From: an uncultured Chloroflexota bacterium
GTDB taxonomy: Bacteria > Chloroflexota > Anaerolineae > Aggregatilineales > Phototrophicaceae
Length of the DNA stretch: 5,361 nucleotides
Direction of reading: 5' to 3'
NCBI GenBank assembly: GCA_937927665.1
Contig: CALBRY010000652.1
Coordinates: forward strand, 1 to 5,361
Made by a program: the position numbers and the translations under genes. Positions within the stretch are counted from its first letter, which is position 1; every line of letters starts with the position of its first letter. This document shows, one piece after another, positions 1 through 5,361 of the stretch. Under the pieces are notes generated by a model that saw nothing but the letters and a program-made list of their open reading frames with translations, did not search any database and had not been told where the DNA came from.

Positions 1-248
1 GGCAGATTGGGAAACTCCAACAAGCGCGACAGCATCACCGAGCCGCCGATCATGACGCCGTGTTCGGTGTAATCGAATACGTTCATCTCAGGGATCGCTT
101 GCAAATCGATCACCGTGGGATACGGGAGCAGGACATCCGAAAACGTCAGCCCGCCCCCGGCAATCGCCAGCCCTTCCGGGTGATCGCGCAGGAGCGCGGC
201 GGCAATATCGAGCGAAGTCGGACGGTGATATTGAGTGGGATTAGCCAT
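1..248 (-). CDS. FAD-binding (medium) subunit of a xanthine/CO dehydrogenase-type molybdo-enzyme, N-terminal part only
   Basis: Partial gene, cut by the left edge; the 82 N-terminal codons are visible, reading from an ATG at 248-246. The peptide begins MANPTQYHRPTSLDIAAALL, the typical opening of the FAD_binding_5 domain (CoxM/XdhB family: 'F.YHRP.SLdEA..LL'). It continues with an AGGG loop (residues 30-33) in the place of the family's AGGT/AGGH flavin pyrophosphate loop, then LLPYPTVIDLQAIPE (about 40-54) and GVMIGGSVMLSRLLEFP (about 64-80), matching the family's 'vDl..ipeL....' and 'i.IGA.tt..eL..s' segments. In this family the subunit binds FAD and passes electrons from the [2Fe-2S] subunit to the acceptor; partner subunits usually lie next door, so they may sit left of the window. 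No clear Shine-Dalgarno precedes the ATG. A weak -10-like TATAGT lies at 312-307 on this strand, without a convincing -35. The substrate cannot be told from this fragment. Confidence 0.82.
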   Translation of the reverse strand, partial: MANPTQYHRPTSLDIAAALLRDHPEGLAIAGGGLTFSDVLLPYPTVIDLQAIPEMNVFDYTEHGVMIGGSVMLSRLLEFPNL

Positions 249-344
249 AGGGGACGCTCACAAAAAAATAAGAGACAATTGTTGGCGGCAGTTTCCGCGC
301 ACCTTGACTATAACACGCCCATGAGCGCTCGTCCCATCATGAGA

Positions 345-1154
345 CTACGATCCAGCCTTCGGATAAATCGCCAGCACCGCCGGAACAGGATCGAATGAGG
401 GGACTTGTACGCCGCTGGCAGCATTGAGATACAGCAGAGTCGATCCGCCGCCATCGAGATTAACAGCCTCCACAATATCCAATCCGGCATCCGGCAGATA
501 AGCACTTAAATCCGTCAAACGCATCCCGATCAGCGACGACGAGACGATCACAAGCACGCGCCCGCTGCTATCCAGTCCAATCGCCGTCCGCCGTGATGCC
601 CGATCCGCGCCAGAATTCGAAAAAGCCGCTGTTCCGCCGCTGACCAGCATCGGGAACGCCTGCACCGCTTGATCATACGTCTCACCGCCGTAAGGTTCGA
701 CTACCGTCGAGCGTATGCCAATATCGTCACCAAGCGTGTAGAACACGCCGCCGCGATTCGAGTACGCGCTGCCGTAGCTTATCCCGTCACTGATCAGCAA
801 TCCGAGAATGCGCGCTTGTGCATCAAAAAAGTTAGCATTGATGAATCCGACTGCATCGGGCAGCGCATCCCGCCATTCCGTGAGCGACAGCGGCTCACCG
901 GGTCGATAGTGCGCGCGAAACGTGAAGTGTGCGGGATCGATTCGAATCACCGTGAACTGAGTCAGCGGGTAATTCCCGCCGGGGAACAGCGCGCGACGCT
1001 CCAAACCGGGGGCTAAAAGTTCCCAATCAGCCGCCACCAAATCCACCTGTGTTACATCAGGCGTGGGGGTGACAGCCATGATAGCGGGCTGTAAACACCC
1101 GCTCAAAAGTGACGCGGCAGTGAGTAAGGAGGACAAACGATAAACTCTAGGCAC
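345..1154 (-). CDS. NAGPA-family (phosphodiester glycosidase, former DUF2233) lipoprotein
   Basis: A 269-residue protein. Residues 1-20 form a lipoprotein signal peptide: basic start (R3, R6), hydrophobic stretch 9-17, and lipobox LSGC with the lipidated Cys at 20. This is why the GTG at 1154-1152 is preferred to the ATG giving Met26, which would delete the signal. A short Thr/Pro linker (29-34) leads to the enzyme domain at about 36-266. NAGPA-type motifs seen are INANFFD (105-111), AFPMLVSGG (167-174 region), RRTAIGLD (188-195) and NLDGGGSTLLYL (232-243). The family is named after the lysosomal enzyme that uncovers mannose 6-phosphate by cutting a GlcNAc phosphodiester; bacterial members act on, or are inferred to act on, sugar phosphodiesters of the envelope. 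The true substrate here is unknown. The protein should sit on the outer face of the cytoplasmic membrane. No Shine-Dalgarno is visible before the GTG. The gene is divergent from the tRNA and 96 bases upstream of the FAD-subunit gene on the same strand, so co-transcription is possible but the functions show no link. Confidence 0.88.
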   Translation of the reverse strand: MPRVYRLSSLLTAASLLSGCLQPAIMAVTPTPDVTQVDLVAADWELLAPGLERRALFPGGNYPLTQFTVIRIDPAHFTFRAHYRPGEPLSLTEWRDALPDAVGFINANFFDAQARILGLLISDGISYGSAYSNRGGVFYTLGDDIGIRSTVVEPYGGETYDQAVQAFPMLVSGGTAAFSNSGADRASRRTAIGLDSSGRVLVIVSSSLIGMRLTDLSAYLPDAGLDIVEAVNLDGGGSTLLYLNAASGVQVPSFDPVPAVLAIYPKAGS

Positions 1155-1181
1155 GTTAGGGGTAATCCCGAAAACTCTCTC

Positions 1182-1217
1182 TTGACAGGGGGTGTGCTCC
1201 GGTGGATACTCTATAAT
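1182..1217 (+). promoter_or_regulatory. Promoter of the tRNA-Val gene with two candidate -10 boxes
   Basis: A perfect -35 TTGACA lies at 1182-1187. Exactly 17 bases later is GATACT (1205-1210, 4 of 6 matches to TATAAT). One base further on, starting 7 bases downstream of the first, is a perfect TATAAT (1212-1217), which is 24 bases from the TTGACA and has no good -35 of its own at 16-18 bases. Either box would start transcription about 10-20 bases before the tRNA. Which -10 is used cannot be decided from the sequence. Confidence 0.68.
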
Positions 1218-1236
1218 ACATTTTACACAGTCTAAC

Positions 1237-1310
<74 letters not shown>

Positions 1311-1318
1311 CACTTTCT

Positions 1319-1352
1319 AAAACGTCAGCGCATAGGCTGGCGTTTTTGTTTT
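1319..1352 (+). terminator. Intrinsic terminator of the tRNA-Val transcript
   Basis: AACGTCAGC (1321-1329) pairs with GCTGGCGTT (1336-1344) around a 6-base loop, with a single G-U pair. It is followed by TTTTTGTTTT (1343-1352) and preceded by AAAA (1319-1322). It begins 9 bases after the tRNA and should separate the tRNA from the downstream membrane-protein gene. Confidence 0.88.
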
Positions 1353-1443
1353 CCACCACCTGACCTAACCGCATATCCGCCGCTCCTCGCATTCTGCAAA
1401 TCGCTCGCCGTACGATTATTGTCGCATCGGAGGGCGAACCCTT

Positions 1444-2535
1444 ATGAAAACCATCAGAGAAATAATCAGTTTCATCCAAGAAGTGTTGAAAGAATGGAAC
1501 GATGACAAAGCACCGCGTATGGCGGCGGCGCTCGCCTACTTCACGATCTTCTCGCTCGCCCCACTCCTGATCGTCGTGATCGCAATTGCGGGAGCGGCGC
1601 TCGGTCAGCAAGCGGTGCGCGGTGAGTTGTTCGGGCAAATTTCAGGCGTGATGGGCGAAGAAACCGCCGGTTTTGTCGAAGAAATGGTTGCGAATGCCCG
1701 CCAACCGAATCAGAGCGCGATTGCGACGGTGATCGGACTCGTCACCCTACTGTTGGGCGCAGGTGGCGTGTTTGGTCAGCTTCAAGATGCGCTCAACACA
1801 GCATGGGATGTGGAACCGAAGCCAACCAACGGGATTATCGCGCTGCTCAAGGCACGTTTTCTTTCCTTTGCGATGGTGCTTGGCGTAGGCTTCTTGCTGC
1901 TCGTTTCGCTTGTTCTCACGGCGGTTCTCGCCAGCATTACCGGAGTTTTCTCCGAAGCTGTTCCCGGCATTGGCGGGGTTCTCGCGCAGATATTCAATCA
2001 AATCCTTTCGTTTAGCGTGATCACCGTTCTCTTTGCGATGATCTACAAATATCTGCCCGATACCAGAATCGAATGGCGTGACGTGTGGGTAGGCGCGGCG
2101 TTTACATCGCTGTTGTTCGCCATCGGCAAATACTTGATCGGCTTATATCTGGGGAACAGCAGCGTAGCCTCGTCGTATGGTGCGGCAGGGTCGCTGATCG
2201 TAATCCTCCTGTGGATTTTTTACTCGTCACAGCTTTTGTTGATCGGCGCGGAATTTACGCAGGTCTGGGCGCGGCGGTACGGCTCACGTAATCCAGCGAA
2301 CGCGCCAGCACCGATACCCGCATATGCGGTGTCAAAGACGGGTCAAAAACGCCATGCAATCACGGCGGCGCTGGCGCTAAATGCGCCAACAATTTACCCA
2401 TTAACCGAACATGCCGCCGCCGCAAAACAACGTGAGCGAAAGCTGTTGACGGCGGGCGTGATTTCTTACCTGAGCGCACTGTTCGGGCTTCTCATTTTGA
2501 CCAAGCGGAGAGCGCGCGGATCAATGGAGCGCTAG
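1444..2535 (+). CDS. YihY/BrkB-family inner-membrane protein with a C-terminal extension
   Basis: A 363-residue integral membrane protein. The core (about 1-280) is the YihY/virulence factor BrkB family (Pfam Virul_fac_BrkB; sometimes misnamed RNase BN). Family signatures are DKAPRMAAALAYFTIFSLAPLL (21-42), GAGGVFGQLQDALNTAWDVEPKP (106-127), KYLPDTRIEWRDVWVGA (202-218) and SSYGAAGSLIVILLWIFYSSQLLLIGAEFTQVWARRYG (243-280). Hydrophobic segments lie at about 28-52, 92-115, 138-165, 178-204, 212-236 and 246-272, the usual six. The core is followed by a Pro/Ala-rich linker (282-295), a polar stretch, and an additional hydrophobic helix (about 334-353) ending in KRRAR, which the short family members lack. 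GGAGGG at 1429-1434, 9 bases before the ATG, fixes the start. The molecular function of the family is not settled; transport or envelope roles have been proposed. It seems to be a single-gene unit: a tRNA terminator lies upstream and a separate promoter serves the next gene. Confidence 0.92.
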   Translation: MKTIREIISFIQEVLKEWNDDKAPRMAAALAYFTIFSLAPLLIVVIAIAGAALGQQAVRGELFGQISGVMGEETAGFVEEMVANARQPNQSAIATVIGLVTLLLGAGGVFGQLQDALNTAWDVEPKPTNGIIALLKARFLSFAMVLGVGFLLLVSLVLTAVLASITGVFSEAVPGIGGVLAQIFNQILSFSVITVLFAMIYKYLPDTRIEWRDVWVGAAFTSLLFAIGKYLIGLYLGNSSVASSYGAAGSLIVILLWIFYSSQLLLIGAEFTQVWARRYGSRNPANAPAPIPAYAVSKTGQKRHAITAALALNAPTIYPLTEHAAAAKQRERKLLTAGVISYLSALFGLLILTKRRARGSMER

Positions 2536-2536
2536 C

Positions 2537-2577
2537 CGTTCAAGCGAGACAGGCGTACAATCCGCATCAATTGAACG
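2537..2577. repeat. 7-bp inverted repeat overlapping the kinase promoter
   Basis: CGTTCAA (2537-2543) and TTGAACG (2571-2577) are perfect inverted copies 27 bases apart. They lie directly behind the YihY stop codon, and the right arm covers the proposed -35 (TTGAAC) of the kinase promoter. It could be a pair of operator half-sites or a weak loop, or chance. No T tract follows, so it does not look like a terminator. Confidence 0.35.
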
Positions 2578-2599
2578 CCCTCTCACTTCGTGGTACGAT
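2571..2599 (+). promoter_or_regulatory. Extended -10 promoter of the histidine kinase operon
   Basis: The -35 is TTGAAC (2571-2576). A spacer of exactly 17 bases ends in TGG (2591-2593, an extended -10 TGn), and the -10 is TACGAT (2594-2599, 4 of 6 matches). A start site about 7 bases after the -10 falls at or beside 2606, the A of the kinase ATG. This predicts little or no 5' leader, which agrees with the lack of any Shine-Dalgarno sequence before the ATG. Confidence 0.55.
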
Positions 2600-2605
2600 G
2601 GTCAC

Positions 2606-4486
2606 ATGGAAATGATGCAGGCACAAAACGCCGCGACAGCGTCGCGTCATTGGTTAATGTTTGGGTTGCGCTGGTTAGGATTGGTCTTCCTAGCAGCGCT
2701 TGTTTTAATGCTGCAAAATGATGCCCCCCCAAGCGGTACAATTACGCTCACAGGTGCGGTTGTCATCAGCGTGATGATCAATACGATTCTCGCCGGAATC
2801 ATTCTGATCCCTGCCATTTCCGGGTTCACACCTATAGCCGCGTTTTTCGGTGATCTGATTGTTGTCGGCGTTTTCTGCGCCGTCAGTACCGATCCGATGA
2901 TACTGTTCGCAGCGGTAAGCCTCGGCATCATCAGCGCGATTCAACATAACGCGGTCATCTTCTCAGTGATTCACATCACAGGCGTTTTTGGTGCAGGGTT
3001 CATCGCCCACACCGCCGCGATCAACAATGGAGACACTGCCCTCTCGAACAGCACCGCCGAAGTGCTGCCCCTGCTGCTCGGAATGTCAGCCGCAGCGGTG
3101 ATTGTCGCGTATCTCGTTGAACGACAGACCAACGCAATCAACAAAGAGCTTGACGAAGCCGGACGCCAACGTACCGCCCAACTCGATGACATGCGCGAAC
3201 GCATCCGCGCCATGTACGATATTTCCTACACGATGGGTTCAACACTCAAGTATGACAAGGTGCTCGAAACCGCACTCGAAGCCGGACGCGTCGGACTGCG
3301 CTTGAGCGGCGCAGGTTCAGATGCGGAACTCATCGCGGCGGTGATGCTATTTCATGCCGATGATAACGCGCTGCATGTCAGCAGCGGACGACGGTTAACC
3401 CGCAGTGATACACAGCAGATCATCCCCGGCAAAGAGGGGATCGTCGGACAAGCGCTCCGTGAAACCGTTCCCGTATTCTGCAATACACCGAAAAACGACC
3501 CTGAACTCGGCTATTTCGTCGCGTTCCAATACTGCCGCTCATTAGTCGTCGTCCCACTCCGCGCGATTTACGATAATTTCGGTGTCTTGATCTATGGCAG
3601 CGAACGCGCGAATGCATTTACGGATGAACACGCCGAGCTTTTGACTGCGATCGGCGTACAGGCGACGATCGCGCTGCAAAACGCGGTGCTGTATCAAGAT
3701 TTGACCGAAGAAAAAGAGCGCATTATCGAAGTCGAAGACGATGCGCGCCGAAAACTCGCCAGCGACCTCCACGACGGACCGACGCAGAATATCTCCGCGA
3801 TGGTCATGCGCGTGAACTACATAAACAAGCTGCTTGAGAAACGCCCCACAGATGTGCCGGAAGAACTGCGAAAGCTCGAAGACCTTGCGCGGCGAACCTC
3901 GAAAGAGATCAGGCAGGTTCTATTCACATGGCGACCGCTCGTGTTGGAATCACATGGGCTGACAGCGGCGCTTAATGGGCTTGCCGAGAAAGTCGAAGAA
4001 ACGCACGGTCAGCGCGTACAGGTGCGCGTCTCCGGCGATGCGCCATATGTGCTGGATAAGAAACAGCAGGTTGTGGTTTTTCACATCGTAGAAGAGGCGA
4101 TCAACAACGCCCGCAAGCACGCCAGCGCGAGTCTAATCACAGTCTCGATCTATCGGCAGGAGGACGCCGTTTTCCTACAGGTGATGGATAACGGACAGGG
4201 GTTTGACATAACTGCCAACGCGAATAAAGACGGACGCAACAGCCTTGGGATGACCAACATGCGCGAACGCGCCGAACTGATCGAAGGCGCATTCCATGTC
4301 GATAGCAACCCCGGCAAAGGCACGGTGATCACCGTGATCGTGCCGGTAAAATCGAGCGTGCCCGCATCGGAATCCGGCAGTAGTTCAGGGATTACGCCGC
4401 GCCGCCCGCGTAAATCGATGACAAAATTGGCGCTTGCCGCCGCCGCCCGCGCCGAAAAAGCGAATATCCGCGATACCAATTCCTGA
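2606..4486 (+). CDS. Membrane-bound GAF-domain sensor histidine kinase, NarL-type (HisKA_3/HATPase_c)
   Basis: A 626-residue two-component sensor kinase. Residues about 15-172 hold five or six hydrophobic segments (about 17-37, 48-71, 76-94, 97-112, 115-138, 152-171) that match no sensor domain I can name. A charged helical linker follows (173-205), then a GAF domain (about 208-360; typical GKEGIVGQALRETVPV at 275-290 and VVVPLRAIYDNFGVLIYGS at 314-332). A signalling helix (361-383) leads into the HisKA_3 box RRKLASDLHDGPTQN, with His389 as the phospho-acceptor. HATPase_c has the N box (EEAINNARKHA, Asn500/501), G1 DNGQGFD (528-534), G2 LGMTNMRERA (547-556) and GKGT (570-573), so catalytic parts look intact. 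A Ser/Pro then Ala/Lys/Arg-rich tail (581-626) extends past the kinase core. The kinase should autophosphorylate and pass phosphate to a NarL/LuxR-type response regulator, but none is in the window. The ATG at 2606 is chosen because no other usual start lies upstream in the open frame; there is no Shine-Dalgarno. The stimulus is unknown; Cys292 and Cys310 in the GAF domain are possible but unproven redox or ligand residues. Confidence 0.93.
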   Translation: MEMMQAQNAATASRHWLMFGLRWLGLVFLAALVLMLQNDAPPSGTITLTGAVVISVMINTILAGIILIPAISGFTPIAAFFGDLIVVGVFCAVSTDPMILFAAVSLGIISAIQHNAVIFSVIHITGVFGAGFIAHTAAINNGDTALSNSTAEVLPLLLGMSAAAVIVAYLVERQTNAINKELDEAGRQRTAQLDDMRERIRAMYDISYTMGSTLKYDKVLETALEAGRVGLRLSGAGSDAELIAAVMLFHADDNALHVSSGRRLTRSDTQQIIPGKEGIVGQALRETVPVFCNTPKNDPELGYFVAFQYCRSLVVVPLRAIYDNFGVLIYGSERANAFTDEHAELLTAIGVQATIALQNAVLYQDLTEEKERIIEVEDDARRKLASDLHDGPTQNISAMVMRVNYINKLLEKRPTDVPEELRKLEDLARRTSKEIRQVLFTWRPLVLESHGLTAALNGLAEKVEETHGQRVQVRVSGDAPYVLDKKQQVVVFHIVEEAINNARKHASASLITVSIYRQEDAVFLQVMDNGQGFDITANANKDGRNSLGMTNMRERAELIEGAFHVDSNPGKGTVITVIVPVKSSVPASESGSSSGITPRRPRKSMTKLALAAAARAEKANIRDTNS

Positions 4487-4491
4487 GGACA

Positions 4492-5220
4492 ATGCCACCA
4501 TCCACTCTAGCCGCGCAGCGCGGCGAACCCAGCTATGTCTGGCGTTCCGGGCAGGAGCGCCGCCTACAAATGATCGCCAAGTGGGCAAAACTTGAAGACG
4601 CCATCGTTCTCGAAGCAGGAGCGGGCATCGGTATGTATTCCAGCCAATTCCGCCGCCGCTTTACGGAGCATGTCGAAGCCTTTGATGTGGAACTCGACCG
4701 GATCATCGAAGCACGCCTCGAAACGCCCCATGCATTGGTCGCTGCGGCAGAATCGCTGCCGTATCCATCCTGCTATTTCGATACCATTTTGAGCAATGAG
4801 GTTTTGGAACACGTTCAAGATGATCGGCTGGCAGCGGCGGAAATGGTGCGCGTACTCAAGCCCGGCGGACGTGCTGTGATCTTCACCCCGAACCGCTGGT
4901 ATCCGTTTGAGACGCACGGGCATTACTGGAAAGGGGAATATCATTTTGGCAATACTCCCCTGATCAACTATCTGCCTGATCGCTGGCGCAATCAGCTTGC
5001 GCCGCATGTGCGCGCCTATACGGCACGGGGTCTGCGGCGGCTGTTTGAGGGAACACCGAGCAAAATCGTACACCATTCGCGGGTGTACGGCGGCTATGAC
5101 AACATCACGAGAAAATTCGGCAAACCGGGCGCGATCATGCGCGATGTGCTGCACAGCTTTGAAGGCACACCGCTCGATACCTTTGGGTTATCGCACCTGC
5201 TGGTTGTCGAAAGACTCTAA
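4492..5220 (+). CDS. Class I SAM-dependent methyltransferase (Methyltransf_11 type)
   Basis: A 242-residue soluble protein with a Rossmann methyltransferase fold. Motif I is VLEAGAGIG (39-47), with Glu41 where many relatives have Asp. The acidic residue ending strand 2 is probably Asp65 (EAFDVE). The AAAESLPYPSCYFDTILSNEVLEHV segment (84-108) covers the adenine-contacting region and motif II, and VLKPGGRAVIFTPNR (121-135) is the usual strand 5 region. The C-terminal part (136-242, with HGHYWKGEYHFGNTPLINYLPDRW) is the substrate-side cap and gives no substrate that I can name. GAGGA at 4485-4489 overlaps the kinase stop codon and sits only 2-3 bases from the ATG, which is 5 bases after that stop. 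This suggests translational coupling in one operon. A later start at Met27 would remove the conserved SYVWRSGQERRLQMI stretch, so the first ATG is preferred. It may modify a small molecule, lipid or glycan; the link to the kinase is inferred from position only. Confidence 0.9.
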   Translation: MPPSTLAAQRGEPSYVWRSGQERRLQMIAKWAKLEDAIVLEAGAGIGMYSSQFRRRFTEHVEAFDVELDRIIEARLETPHALVAAAESLPYPSCYFDTILSNEVLEHVQDDRLAAAEMVRVLKPGGRAVIFTPNRWYPFETHGHYWKGEYHFGNTPLINYLPDRWRNQLAPHVRAYTARGLRRLFEGTPSKIVHHSRVYGGYDNITRKFGKPGAIMRDVLHSFEGTPLDTFGLSHLLVVERL

Positions 5221-5287
5221 GAAGCCATTTGAAAAATCGCCTCTCCCACGTAAAACGCTGGTGGGGTACACCTTTGTACACACTTCA

Positions 5288-5314
5288 CATGCGCCCCTTT
5301 TAGCGCGTGCTTTT
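5288..5314 (+). terminator. Probable intrinsic terminator after the methyltransferase
   Basis: CATGCGC (5288-5294) pairs with GCGCGTG (5303-5309) around an 8-base loop with one G-U pair. It is followed by C and TTTT (5311-5314). The T tract is short, so termination could be partial. It lies 67 bases after the stop codon at 5220. A further small stem (CCCAC 5245-5249 with GTGGG 5261-5265) precedes it but has no T tract. Confidence 0.5.
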
Positions 5315-5357
5315 GCTTGCTCCCCTCTCCGAATTCGGGGAGGGGAGGCGAGCGAAG
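5311..5357. repeat. Long imperfect palindrome at the right end
   Basis: Bases 5320-5331 pair with 5336-5347 (12 pairs, one G-U) around the loop AATT. The centre is GAATTC, flanked by CTCCCCTCTCC and GGGGAGGGGAG. With G5348 bulged out, 5311-5319 pair with 5349-5357 for nine more pairs, three of them G-U. The short word GCGAG occurs twice on the right (5348-5352 and 5357-5361). All four wobble pairs are T(U)-G in plus-strand RNA and would be A-C mismatches in minus-strand RNA, so the fold suits a plus-strand transcript best. It may be an interspersed repeat or a second terminator-like hairpin. It is close to the window edge and may continue. Confidence 0.6.
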
Positions 5358-5361
5358 CGAG

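Noticed and set aside
249..344. A7 tract (262-268), palindrome ACAATTGT (275-282), GAGCGCTC palindrome (323-330) and a TATAGT on the minus strand (312-307) as promoter, operator or terminator of the left genes
   Set aside because: No -35 of good match at a proper distance and no hairpin with a T tract could be found; each element alone is within chance for 96 bases.
60..398. Plus-strand frame of 112 codons
   Set aside because: It runs antisense to the FAD-subunit and NAGPA genes, has an Arg-rich composition typical of a shadow frame and resembles no family.
1353..1428. Promoter for the YihY gene (GATTAT at 1414-1419 or TACGAT at 1411-1416)
   Set aside because: The -10-like words have no acceptable -35 at 16-18 bases, so a promoter cannot be supported although one is expected here after the terminator.
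4564..5154. Minus-strand frame of 196 codons opposite the methyltransferase
   Set aside because: It mirrors the coding bias of the methyltransferase, has no domain features and no supporting ribosome-binding site.
5266..5281. Direct repeat GTACAC-CTTT-GTACAC
   Set aside because: Only 6 bases per copy and partly self-complementary; no insertion or phage context makes it a credible attachment or target-site duplication.

Overview
This is an ordinary chromosomal segment, most likely from a Chloroflexota (Anaerolineae-like) bacterium. That assignment is an inference from the mix and flavour of the protein families (a CoxM-type FAD subunit with an 'LLPYPTVIDLQAIPE' stretch, a GAF/HisKA_3 kinase, an 'ERRLQMI...' class I methyltransferase, a YihY/BrkB membrane protein). 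No marker gene confirms it, so only 'bacterial' is certain. No mobile element, CRISPR array or defence locus is visible.

Left part (1-1154, minus strand): a partial gene for the FAD-binding (medium) subunit of a xanthine dehydrogenase/CO dehydrogenase-type molybdo-enzyme runs off the left edge. It was identified from a manual reverse translation of bases 248-1. Upstream of it on the same strand is a complete lipoprotein of the NAGPA (phosphodiester glycosidase, formerly DUF2233) family. The 96 bases between them (249-344) hold no gene, only an A7 tract, an 8-bp palindrome and a weak possible promoter.

Middle (1155-2535): a tRNA-Val(CAC) gene, without encoded CCA, has its own promoter and a clear intrinsic terminator. 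It is followed on the plus strand by a YihY/BrkB inner-membrane protein with a good ribosome-binding site and an unusual C-terminal extension carrying an extra hydrophobic helix.

Right part (2536-5361, plus strand): a multi-pass membrane sensor histidine kinase of the NarL-type class (membrane region, GAF, HisKA_3, HATPase_c) is followed 5 bases later by a class I SAM-dependent methyltransferase, so the two probably form an operon. The kinase has no recognisable Shine-Dalgarno sequence. A well-spaced extended -10 promoter would place the transcription start at or next to its ATG, suggesting a leaderless mRNA. No response regulator is present in the window. Downstream of the methyltransferase, 141 non-coding bases carry a probable terminator hairpin and a long imperfect palindrome that looks like an interspersed repeat or strong RNA hairpin.

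The points most worth a second look are the possible leaderless kinase transcript and the inverted repeat overlapping its promoter, the kinase-methyltransferase pair without a response regulator, the terminal palindrome, and the YihY extension. I see no convincing evidence of a wholly new biological system.
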